Positions 1 through 7,601 of a stretch of 15,569 nt of DNA are shown one piece after another. Source of the stretch: DATLAN01 sp035527455 (GTDB taxonomy: Bacteria; Planctomycetota; Planctomycetia; Pirellulales; Thermoguttaceae). Positions within the stretch are counted from its first letter, which is position 1; each line of letters starts with the position of its first letter. The notes beneath the pieces are model-generated. The model was not told the DNA's origin. It worked only from the letters and a program-made list of their open reading frames with translations, and ran no database searches. Location of the stretch: assembly GCA_035527455.1 (NCBI GenBank), contig DATLAN010000576.1, positions 1 to 15,569 on the forward strand, written 5' to 3'. Made by a program: the position numbers and the translations under genes.

Positions 1-2
1 CC

Positions 3-3000
3 TGTCTGATGGTTCTGGCCGGGTTCGGCAGCATCGAGACCAACCGTGCGGCCGCAGAACAGGCCGCTGTCGCCGACTCGCAGCAACTCGCCCGCGAGAT
101 CTTGAAAGAGGCCGGCGTTCAAGGCGGCCTCGTCGTACATCTCGGCTGCGGTGACGGACGACTCACCGCCGAACTGGGGGCCGGGGAGGCGTTTCGAGTG
201 CAAGGGCTTGACCGCAGCGCCGAAATGGTCGAAGAGGCTCGCGCCCACGTCCGGTCGCTGGGACGGTACGGCAAGGTCTCGATCGAACGCTTCAGCAGCG
301 CCGAATTGCCTTACGTCGACAACCTGGTGAACCTCCTGGTCGTGGAGGACGCGGACCTCGTTCCGGAGGACGAGATGACGCGCGTCCTGGCGCCGCAAGG
401 CGTGGCGTATGTGAAGCAAGCAGCGGAGTGGACGAAGACGGTAAAGCCCGTCCCGGCCGAAATCGACGAGTGGACGCATTACCTTTACGACGCGGGCAAC
501 AACGCCGTCTCGCACGACGTCCTGGTCGGCCCGCCCCGTCATTTGCAGTGGATCTGCGATCCCGACTGGTCGCGGCACCACGACCACATGGCCAGCCTCA
601 GCGCGATGGTCTCGGCCGGCGGGCGGGTGTTCTACATCATCGACGAAGGCCCTCGCGAGGCGATCCTGTTGCCCGGCAAGTGGTCGCTTATCGCCCGGGA
701 CGCCTATAGCGGCACGCTGCTCTGGAAGCGGCCGATCGACGAGTGGAACACGCAGCTCTGGCCGTTGAAGAGCGGTCCGAATCAACTGCCGCGGCGACTG
801 GTGGCCGTGGGCGACCGGGTCTACGTGACGCTGGGGATCGATGCCCCGCTGGAAGCTCTCGACGCGGCCACGGGCAAGACGGTCCGCACCTACGCCGGCA
901 CCGAGCACACCGACGAGGTGCTGGTCCGCGACGGCAACCTGTTCGCCCTGGTGGCCCGATCGCCGAACAAGTGGAAGGAGTACCGCCCCCAGCACACGTA
1001 CGTCTGGGCCAACACCCGCCGGGCCAACAACGAGTGGGCCTGGGATGAAGAAAACCGCTGGCTGATGGCCATCGACGCCGAGACCGGCGAGGCCGCGTGG
1101 AAGCGGGAGGCCCGAGTCGCCCCCCTGACGCTCGGCGTGGACGGCCAGCGCGTCTACTTCTACGACGGCGAAAAGGTCACCGCCTTGGACCGCACCGGCG
1201 GACGGCCGCTGTGGAATTCCGAGCCGGTCGCCCGCCCGGGGGCGTTTCCGACGGGCTACGGACCCACGCTGGTCGTCCACCAAGGCGTGGTCCTGCTGTC
1301 GGTGGAGAACCGCTCGATGACGGCCTTCGCGGCCGACGACGGCCGGACGTTGTGGACCGCCCCGCACCACCGCGCCGGGCACGCGTCGCCCGACGACACG
1401 CTTGTCATCGATGGTCTGGTCTGGAGCGGGGCCATCGCCGCCGGCTCCGACTCCGGCGTGTTCACCGGGCGCGATCTGCGAACGGGCGAGGTCAAGAAGG
1501 AGTTCCTACCCGACATCCAGATCGACTGGTTCCACCACCGCTGCTACCGGAGCCGGGCCACCGACAAGTACTTCATCGCCTCGCGAACCGGCCTCGAGTT
1601 TATCGATCTCGAGGCCGAGCACTGGGACGTCAACCACTGGGTCCGCGGAGGCTGCCTGTACGGGTTCATGCCGGCCAACGGGCTGACCTACGCGCCGCCA
1701 CACTCCTGTGGGTGTTTTCTAGAGTCGAAGCTGTTCGGGCTGAACGCCCTGGCCGCCGATTCGCCCGGCCGCCGGCTGCCCCGCGAACTGTCGGACGAAG
1801 GGCGCCTCGATCGCGGATCGGCGTGGTCGGCCGCTTCGGACGGGCAGTCGGCAGGGGTTCGCAAAGACTCGGACGACTGGCCGACCTACCGCCACGACGC
1901 CGCCCGAAGCGGCGCAACGGCGTCCCCGGTGCCCGTCGAGCTGAAGCGGCAGTGGCAGGTCGACCTGGGTGGGAAACTCAGCAGCGTGGTCGTTTCCGGA
2001 GGGAAGGTGTTCCTCGCGGCCGTCGATGCCCACACCCTATACGCCCTCGACGCGGCCACCGGCCAGGCGGCCTGGTCCTTCACGTCGGGCGGGCGGATCG
2101 ACTCGCCGCCCACGGTCCACCAAGGCCGCGTCCTGTTCGGCTCGGCCGATGGCTGGGTGTACGCGCTGCGGGCGGGCGACGGCGCCCTGGCCTGGCGTTT
2201 CCGGGCCGCTCCCCTGGATCGCCGCCTGATGGCCTACGACCAGTTGGAGTCCGTGTGGCCCGTCTCCGGCAGCGTGCTCGTCCAGGACGGCAACGTGTAT
2301 TGCGTGGCCGGGCGGTCCGCCTTTCTCGACGGCGGCATGCGACTGCTGCGACTGGACGCCGCGACCGGGCGCAAGCTTTCCGAGACGGTCATCGACGACC
2401 GCGATCCCGAGACGGGCAACAACCTTCAGATACACGTCCAGGGGCAAGACATGCCCGTGGCGCTGCCCGATATCCTCTCCTCGGACGGCCGCTCGATCTA
2501 CATGCGGGCCCAGGCCTTCGACCTGGAAGGGAACCGCCGAAACGTCGCGCCGCTGAAGCTCGGCCGCGCCCGCCGTGGCGAGGCGCCCGACGATGCGCTC
2601 GACGAGGTGGGAGACCATCTCTTCTCCCGTTCCGGGTTCCTCGACGATTCCTGGTTCTTCCGCTCCTATTGGATGTACGGCCGGGAGGTCAACGGCAATT
2701 ACGGCGGCTGGCTCCAGTCCGGCCACTTCGCTCCCAGCGGAAGGCTGCTGGTTTTCGACGACCAGCGGGTGTACGGCTTCGGTCGCAAGCCGGAGTATCT
2801 GTGCAACGCCTCGGTGCAGGAGTACTATCTCTACGCCGCCGACCGCGAGGTGACCGACGAGGGGATCGCGCGGGTTCAGGCGGCGGCCCGGCGGATCGAC
2901 GCCGCCTCGCCGGAAAAGGGAGCGACTTCCTCCGACTGGGCCGTGCGCAAGCAGTTTTCGCTGAGCGAGCAGCAAGCCGCACGGTTCCACTGGGCCGAGG

Positions 3001-3500
3001 GAAAGCCGCCGCTCCAGGCCCGGGCAATGGTCCTGGCCGACAAGACGCTGTTCGTTGCCGGCCCGCCGGACGTGCTCGACGAGGAACAGGCCCTGCGCAG
3101 CCCGGACGACCCGGCGATCCGCGAGAAGCTGGAAGCCCAGGTCGCTGCGCTGACCGGCAAGATGGGAGGCCGGCTCCTGGCCGTCTCCGCCGAGGACGGC
3201 CGGTGCCTGGCGGCCTACGAATTGGGCTGCATGCCCACGTTCGACGGCATGGCCGCGGCCGGCGGCCGGCTCTACCTGACCACCGTCGACGGTAAGGTGC
3301 TCTGCCTCGGCGACGAGGGCACCCCGTTGCCGGCGTCCGAGATCGACCTGGAGCCCCTGGACGTCAGCGTGAAGGAGTCTGCGGTCCCGCCGGTGGTGGG
3401 CAAAGGGCCGTCGCGGGCGGGCGATTTCGACCGCGTGGTGCGGGCCACCGTGACCGCCGCCGAGTTCAGCGAGGTGAAAACGGCGCCCCTTGATCGGTAA
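3..3500 (+). CDS. Methyltransferase-like domain fused to PQQ-type beta-propeller repeats (5' end probably outside window)
   Basis: The frame is open to the left edge. The first in-frame ATG is at 9 (1163 residues from there), but the preceding codons read Cys-Leu and the next residues (MVLAGFGS) look like the end of a signal peptide, so the true start is probably upstream. Residues about 25-145 resemble a class I SAM-dependent methyltransferase, with the glycine-rich motif VVHLGCGDG at 42-50 and VQGLDRS with an acidic residue near 68. Residues about 200-500 and 620-1110 are two blocks of PQQ/WD-like propeller repeats of the type LYALDAATGQAAW and VYALRAGDGALAW, joined by a less conserved Ser/Arg-rich linker; DDWPTYRHD near 622 opens the second block. 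In planctomycetes such proteins are annotated as PQQ-binding-like propellers, with no demonstrated reaction. An exported SAM enzyme would be odd, so the first domain may be structural. The last residues (after TVTAAEFS) may be a replaced C-terminus, which I cannot confirm. Confidence 0.88.
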   Translation, partial: CLMVLAGFGSIETNRAAAEQAAVADSQQLAREILKEAGVQGGLVVHLGCGDGRLTAELGAGEAFRVQGLDRSAEMVEEARAHVRSLGRYGKVSIERFSSAELPYVDNLVNLLVVEDADLVPEDEMTRVLAPQGVAYVKQAAEWTKTVKPVPAEIDEWTHYLYDAGNNAVSHDVLVGPPRHLQWICDPDWSRHHDHMASLSAMVSAGGRVFYIIDEGPREAILLPGKWSLIARDAYSGTLLWKRPIDEWNTQLWPLKSGPNQLPRRLVAVGDRVYVTLGIDAPLEALDAATGKTVRTYAGTEHTDEVLVRDGNLFALVARSPNKWKEYRPQHTYVWANTRRANNEWAWDEENRWLMAIDAETGEAAWKREARVAPLTLGVDGQRVYFYDGEKVTALDRTGGRPLWNSEPVARPGAFPTGYGPTLVVHQGVVLLSVENRSMTAFAADDGRTLWTAPHHRAGHASPDDTLVIDGLVWSGAIAAGSDSGVFTGRDLRTGEVKKEFLPDIQIDWFHHRCYRSRATDKYFIASRTGLEFIDLEAEHWDVNHWVRGGCLYGFMPANGLTYAPPHSCGCFLESKLFGLNALAADSPGRRLPRELSDEGRLDRGSAWSAASDGQSAGVRKDSDDWPTYRHDAARSGATASPVPVELKRQWQVDLGGKLSSVVVSGGKVFLAAVDAHTLYALDAATGQAAWSFTSGGRIDSPPTVHQGRVLFGSADGWVYALRAGDGALAWRFRAAPLDRRLMAYDQLESVWPVSGSVLVQDGNVYCVAGRSAFLDGGMRLLRLDAATGRKLSETVIDDRDPETGNNLQIHVQGQDMPVALPDILSSDGRSIYMRAQAFDLEGNRRNVAPLKLGRARRGEAPDDALDEVGDHLFSRSGFLDDSWFFRSYWMYGREVNGNYGGWLQSGHFAPSGRLLVFDDQRVYGFGRKPEYLCNASVQEYYLYAADREVTDEGIARVQAAARRIDAASPEKGATSSDWAVRKQFSLSEQQAARFHWAEGKPPLQARAMVLADKTLFVAGPPDVLDEEQALRSPDDPAIREKLEAQVAALTGKMGGRLLAVSAEDGRCLAAYELGCMPTFDGMAAAGGRLYLTTVDGKVLCLGDEGTPLPASEIDLEPLDVSVKESAVPPVVGKGPSRAGDFDRVVRATVTAAEFSEVKTAPLDR

Positions 3501-3706
3501 CTACCGAGTGAAACGCCCAGAACCGGCGGTAAGCCCAGGAGCAAGTTCCGAGGAAGCGCGTAGCGGAAGACGAAATGGGGCCTGCGGAATCTTGTGGCCC
3601 GGTGATTCGGCAACGAGAATAGAGAACAGTGCTTGACCGAGGGCCCGATCGACAGTACTTGACGTCGAACCGATCGATGGATTCCAGGTGAACGATAGGA
3701 AGCATT

Positions 3707-3959
3707 ATGCATCGTCCCGTCTGGTACGTTTTCGCGATCGTTCTGCTGACCCAGATAGCATGCGTTTTCGGGGCGGAATCATCTTCCTCGACCGTCAGGA
3801 ACGTCGTCCTGATGGTCGTAGACGTCGATTCTGGAACATCCGGTTGTCCGGACCCCGCATTTGGACGAGCTTGCTAAGCAGGGCGCGTTGTTCCGGCGAG
3901 CGTACAGTACGGTGCCGTCCTGCAATCCGGCGTACGGTGAGCAGACTTCGACACGATAA
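3707..3959 (+). pseudogene. N-terminal remnant of a secreted sulfatase (sulfatase A)
   Basis: An ATG at 3707 follows GGAAG by 4 nt and opens a good signal peptide (MHRPVWYVFAIVLLTQIA), then RNVVLMVVDVDSG, the first strand and metal-binding Asp region of the S1 sulfatase fold. This frame stops at 3867-3869 inside out-of-frame sequence. The protein continues in the +1 frame from about 3825: VVRTPHLDELAKQG, then ALFRRAYSTVPSCNPA, to a stop at 3957. That matches the sulfatase stretch leading to the formylglycine site; SCNPA would be its Cys-x-Pro-Ala, but Tyr follows where Arg is required. One single-base indel between about 3820 and 3848 therefore breaks the gene, and everything after the active site is missing. 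The next DNA restarts the same part of a different sulfatase. I read this as a dead 5' end left by a deletion or recombination between neighbouring paralogues. Confidence 0.72.
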
Positions 3960-4007
3960 CTTTACCTCTTGCCACATTGGTGAACCACGTTCGACAATAC
4001 CTACTGC

Positions 4008-5174
4008 ATGGGCTCGATGGTCGGGGCCGTGTGCCTGCCCAGCCGCACGATGCTGGCCACCGGCCGTTCGCTGTGGCGGATTCCAGGTGCCAGGACCGCG
4101 CCGCCGGATGTGCCGCTGCTGCCGATGCTGTTGAACCAGGCGGGTTACGTGACGTTCCACTGCGGCAAGGCGGGCAACGCCTGCACGTATAGCAACGCGG
4201 CGTTTCAGACCAACATCACCATGGCGAAGCGTACGGCCGACTCGGCCACGGAGTGTGGAGACCGGGCCGTCGAGTTTCTCGAGAATCACGATGGAGCCAG
4301 GCCGTTCTTCATGTACCTGGCGCCGCCCGTGCCGCACGATCCGCGGCTGGCTGCGGCCGAGTTCGTCCGTCTCTACGACCCGGCCAAGATCACCCTGTCC
4401 GGGAACTTCATGCCGCAACACCCCTTCGACAACGGGGAGCTGCGGATCCGCGATGAAATGCTGGCTGCCTTTCCTCGCACGCCGGGGGAAATGCGGCGGC
4501 ACCTGGCCGACTACTACGCCACGATCTCGCACATGGACCATGAAGTGGGCCGCATCCTCGAAGTGGTAAGGGAGCGAGGATGGAGCAACAACACGGTCGT
4601 CATCTTCTCCAGCGACCAGGGGCTCGCCGTCGGCGGCCGCCACGGCTTGATGGGAAAGCAGAATCTCTACGAACACGTGAAGCCGCCTTTGGTGTTTGCC
4701 GGGCCGGGCATCCCGCACGGCCGCAGCAATGCCCTGGTGTATCTCTACGACCTGTTTCCGACGATCTGCGAACTGGCCGGGGCGCCCGTGCCGCCGGTCA
4801 TCGAGGGCAAGAGCCTTTTGCCGGTGGTTCAGGGGCGGCAGGCGAAGGTCCGCGACTGGCTTTTGGGCGCGTACAAGGACTGCCAGCGGATGATCCGCGA
4901 CGACCGCTGGAAGCTCCTGGCCTACAACGCCGGCGGCGTCAAGAACGTGCAGCTCTTCGACCTCGCCAACGACCCCGACGAGCTGAACAACCTGGCCGAC
5001 GACCCGAAGTACGCCGCAGAACGAACGCGGCTGGAAAAGCTGCTTGCACAGGCCCGAAAGGAGTTCGGCGACCCGATCGATTTCGATGCAATACGCCCGG
5101 TGGCATCCAAGCCGGCCAAATCCGAAAAGAAGAATGCGAAGAAACAACCTCGAAAGGAAGGACAACTAAGATGA
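4008..5174 (+). CDS. Sulfatase body lacking its N-terminus (sulfatase B; probably non-functional)
   Basis: The 388-residue frame begins at ATG 4008, seven residues before a full formylglycine motif C-L-P-S-R (Cys9 to Arg13 in MGSMVGAVCLPSRTML). The rest is an ordinary S1 sulfatase: a His-Cys-Gly-Lys segment near 46-49, FFMYLAPPVPHDP near 98, and IFSSDQGLAVGG with HGLMGKQNLYEH near 200-222 (Asp-Gln-Gly replaces the commoner Asp-His-Gly, which I recall as usual in this subgroup). It ends in a basic tail. The first strand and the N-terminal metal-binding Asp residues are absent. Homology continues upstream in the same frame (TTFDNTY, from 3984) but is cut by TGA at 3981; with one-base shifts, pieces such as DNFTS and LAT continue further. 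There is no ribosome binding site before 4008. The stop overlaps the ThuA start (ATGA). A shortened, inactive protein or a pseudogene is most likely. Confidence 0.75.
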   Translation: MGSMVGAVCLPSRTMLATGRSLWRIPGARTAPPDVPLLPMLLNQAGYVTFHCGKAGNACTYSNAAFQTNITMAKRTADSATECGDRAVEFLENHDGARPFFMYLAPPVPHDPRLAAAEFVRLYDPAKITLSGNFMPQHPFDNGELRIRDEMLAAFPRTPGEMRRHLADYYATISHMDHEVGRILEVVRERGWSNNTVVIFSSDQGLAVGGRHGLMGKQNLYEHVKPPLVFAGPGIPHGRSNALVYLYDLFPTICELAGAPVPPVIEGKSLLPVVQGRQAKVRDWLLGAYKDCQRMIRDDRWKLLAYNAGGVKNVQLFDLANDPDELNNLADDPKYAAERTRLEKLLAQARKEFGDPIDFDAIRPVASKPAKSEKKNAKKQPRKEGQLR

Positions 5175-5935
5175 AAACATCGATTTCACGCCGTGCTGCT
5201 CTTGGTCTTGGCGCTACCGCTGCGGCGAGTGCCTTGTTGCCTCTGGAAACTTGGGCAGCTCCCGCGAAACACCGTGTCGTCGTCTGGTCGGAGGGCACCG
5301 CACCCAAGGAGATCTATTCGAACGACATCAACGGGGCCATTGCCGACGGATTCAAGAAATCGCTGCCGGATTGGGAGGTTGTGCTGGCAGGCATCGATGA
5401 TCCTGACCAGGGCGCTAATGAGGAGTCACTCAAGCGAACCGACGTGCTGATGTGGTGGGGTCACAAGCGCCACCGCGAAGTGAAGGACGAAGTGGTGGAA
5501 GCGATTTTCAAACGCGTGAATGAGGGTGGGATGGGTTTCATCTCCCTTCACTCGTCGCATTTTTCCAAGCCGTACAAGCGGCTCATGGGAACGAAGTGCA
5601 GTTGGGGCGAGTACAAGGCCGACGGGACCTCCGTGAGTGTCACCGTCAAAGAACCCGACCATCCCATCTGCCAGGGTGTCAAAGATTTCGAGTTACCCAA
5701 GATCGAGCGTTACGGCGAACCATTTGCCGTACCGGAACCGGAGGCCGTACCGCTCGACGGCCAGTACACGAAGCCGGACGGGACCAAGGCGCCGGGCCGC
5801 ATGGGGCTTTGCTGGACGATCGGCAAAGGACGAGTCTTCTATTTCACGCCCGGCCACGAGACCTATGACGACTTCTTCCGTCCCGAAGTACAATTGATCA
5901 TGGCCAATGCCGTGAAATGGGCCGCCAGGCAGTAG
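5171..5935 (+). CDS. ThuA-domain protein with Tat signal
   Basis: A 254-residue protein. It starts with a twin-arginine signal (SRRAALGLG followed by a small-residue hydrophobic stretch, cleavage probably near Ala31 before KHRVVVW), indicating export in folded form. The mature part is a ThuA domain, a class I glutamine-amidotransferase-like fold named after trehalose utilisation: VVVWSEGTAPKE, then DVLMWWGHKRH, then GGMGFISLHSSHFSKPYKRLMG, then GRMGLCWTIGKGRVFYFTPGHE near the end. The biochemical role of most ThuA proteins is not settled; sugar-related roles are proposed from gene context. AAGGAAGG lies 9 nt before the ATG, and the start overlaps the stop of the broken sulfatase by 4 bp (ATGA), which implies that the two genes were translationally coupled in one operon. 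The gene itself looks intact and of normal family length. Confidence 0.88.
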   Translation: MKTSISRRAALGLGATAAASALLPLETWAAPAKHRVVVWSEGTAPKEIYSNDINGAIADGFKKSLPDWEVVLAGIDDPDQGANEESLKRTDVLMWWGHKRHREVKDEVVEAIFKRVNEGGMGFISLHSSHFSKPYKRLMGTKCSWGEYKADGTSVSVTVKEPDHPICQGVKDFELPKIERYGEPFAVPEPEAVPLDGQYTKPDGTKAPGRMGLCWTIGKGRVFYFTPGHETYDDFFRPEVQLIMANAVKWAARQ

Positions 5936-5969
5936 CACCGCACAGACGATATTCTTTGAAGGAAACGAC

Positions 5970-6061
5970 ATGCGGTCCGTTCACAACGAAAAGGTATCAT
6001 TCCGCCCCGAGCCAAAGGGAAGGGAAAAGCTGGCGCGAAGAAACGTCGAGAGGAGAAGTGA
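5970..6061 (+). pseudogene. Scar of gene ends between ThuA protein and sulfatase
   Basis: An ATG at 5970 with AAGGA about 6 nt upstream starts a short frame (MRSVHNEKVSFRPE) that matches nothing I recognise and runs out of frame into the next gene. In another frame, 6011-6061 reads AKGKGKAGAKKRREEK and then TGA. Lys/Ala/Gly-rich tails of this kind are common at the C-termini of planctomycete exported proteins such as sulfatases, and this one stops 6 bp before the next sulfatase start, where a preceding operon gene would end. I infer that a gene once lay here and that only its first and last codons remain. The evidence is short and compositional, so this call is tentative. Confidence 0.35.
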
Positions 6062-6067
6062 ACTCAA

Positions 6068-7534
6068 ATGGTTGCGAAATCAGGTTTGTTATGGCGCACT
6101 GTGGTCCGCTGCTTGATGCTGGCCCTCTTGCTGGGCGTGATGGCAGCCCCCGGCCTTGCTGCCGGCGACGCGGCCCCACGAAGCCCCAACGTGCTGTTCG
6201 TGTTTTCCGACATGCAGCGGGCCTATTCGATGGGCTGTTACGGCGACGCCAACGCGCGCACGCCTCGTTTGGACACCTTGGCCCGGCAGGGGGCCCGCTT
6301 TGACGCCGCCATCTCGAACACGCCCGTCTGCTGCTCATATCGGGCCTGCCTGATGTCCGGCCAGTACGCACACCACCAGGGCGTGATGAGCAATGGCGTC
6401 GGGTTCCGGCCCACCGTGAAGTGCGTGGCCGAAACCTTTCGCGATGCCGGCTACGAGACCGGCTACTCGGGAAAATGGCATATCAACACCCCGCGGGAGA
6501 TGGGCGCGGAACTGCGCTACGGCTTCCCCGATGCGGATACCCCGTTCGGCTTCTATCGAACCGACCGGCATTCGGCCAACGTCACCGACGTAGCCATCAA
6601 GTTCATTGCCGAGAAGAGCGAAGGAGAAAAGCCCTGGCTGTTGTGTGTGTCTTGGATTCTGCCGCACGGGCCTTACAAGGCGCCCGACGGGTATCGGGAG
6701 CACTTCAGCAACATTACGATTCCGCCCAACGTCCCGCCGGGCGCGGCCACGGAAAACGCCCGACAGTGCCTTCCCGACTACTACGGCATGATCGAGAGTC
6801 TGGATGACGAGTTCGGCCGCCTCGTCGCGGCGTTGGAACAGGCCGGCGTTGCCGACGATACGATCGTTGTTTTTTCTTCCGACCACGGCGACATGATCGG
6901 CTCGCAGGGTCTCAAGGCGAAACGCTGGCCCTATGAAGAGTCGGCCCGCATCCCGCTCTTGATTCGCTATCCGCGATCGATCAAGCCGGGGACGGTCGTC
7001 GCCGACCCGATCGGCTCGCCCGATGTCTATCCCACGCTGGCTGGGCTGGCCGGCGTCAAGGTCCCCGATGGCCTGGACGGGGCCGATTTCTCGCCCTTAT
7101 TGCGTGGCGAGTCGTCCGAGCCGCCGCGGGACTACGTCTATCTGGAAATGCAGTACGCCTACGTCCCCTGGCCGGGCTGGAGGGCCCTGCGAACGCGCGA
7201 CCTGATGTACGCCCGGACCGTCGACAAACCCTGGCTCCTGTTCGACCTGGCCAAGGACCCTTGGCAGATGAAAAACCTCGTTGACGATCCGGCCAGTCAG
7301 TCGCTCGTCAAGCAGATGGACGATCGGCTCGCCGCCATCATGCGGCAAACGGGCGACTCATGGGACATCAAGGCCGACAGCGGCGATCTCCAGAACTGGC
7401 TCCCCGGCGGCAGCAAACAGCAGGGCCAGGCGGTGCTCGGCGCCGACTGGCCGGGCAAGGCGCTTGACTTGCCCGCCGACGAAAAACCCAAATCCCGGAA
7501 AAGAAAGAAAGCCCTTGCCGGCGACGATGAGTAG
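6068..7534 (+). CDS. Secreted sulfatase with atypical C-C-S-Y-R active-site motif
   Basis: A 488-residue S1-family (formylglycine-dependent) sulfatase, of usual length. A signal peptide (hydrophobic 10-31, small residues near 30-33) implies an extracytoplasmic location. Seen in order: NVLFVFSDMQ (metal Asp48), RTPRLDTLARQG, the activation site NTPVCCSYRACLMSG, GYSGKWHI (Lys136, His138), WILPHGPY, and the metal-site motif VFSSDHGDM (Asp272, His273) followed by KRWPYEES. In the family the sequence is normally Cys-x-Pro-x-Arg; here Ser90 takes the place of Pro, with Cys88 as the expected formylglycine precursor. The C-terminus is a basic tail (KPKSRKRKK). GAGGAG lies about 12 nt before the ATG, a rather long spacing. 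It lies 67 bp before the next sulfatase on the same strand, consistent with one transcript. The substrate cannot be predicted. Confidence 0.9.
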   Translation: MVAKSGLLWRTVVRCLMLALLLGVMAAPGLAAGDAAPRSPNVLFVFSDMQRAYSMGCYGDANARTPRLDTLARQGARFDAAISNTPVCCSYRACLMSGQYAHHQGVMSNGVGFRPTVKCVAETFRDAGYETGYSGKWHINTPREMGAELRYGFPDADTPFGFYRTDRHSANVTDVAIKFIAEKSEGEKPWLLCVSWILPHGPYKAPDGYREHFSNITIPPNVPPGAATENARQCLPDYYGMIESLDDEFGRLVAALEQAGVADDTIVVFSSDHGDMIGSQGLKAKRWPYEESARIPLLIRYPRSIKPGTVVADPIGSPDVYPTLAGLAGVKVPDGLDGADFSPLLRGESSEPPRDYVYLEMQYAYVPWPGWRALRTRDLMYARTVDKPWLLFDLAKDPWQMKNLVDDPASQSLVKQMDDRLAAIMRQTGDSWDIKADSGDLQNWLPGGSKQQGQAVLGADWPGKALDLPADEKPKSRKRKKALAGDDE

Positions 7535-7601
7535 CATCGTGGCTCCCCCGTCGGCGGATTCGGCCGGTGTTCACAGATCCACGCAACCAAGGAACACAAG
7601 C

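Noticed and set aside
1097..3295. A 732-codon open frame in another frame of the first gene
   Set aside because: The Arg/Pro/Gly-rich product is typical of a shifted frame in GC-rich coding DNA, and the propeller repeats are in the other frame.
3501..3706. Spacer after the propeller gene, with minus-strand open frames and TTGAC-like boxes near 3634 and 3659
   Set aside because: Neither TTGAC box has a credible -10 at the right distance, and the minus-strand frames show no motif. I recognise nothing in this 206-bp spacer beyond the ribosome binding site before 3707.
3795..5165. A 456-codon minus-strand frame over the broken sulfatases
   Set aside because: It is the antisense shadow of sulfatase coding sequence and has no recognisable domain or ribosome binding site.
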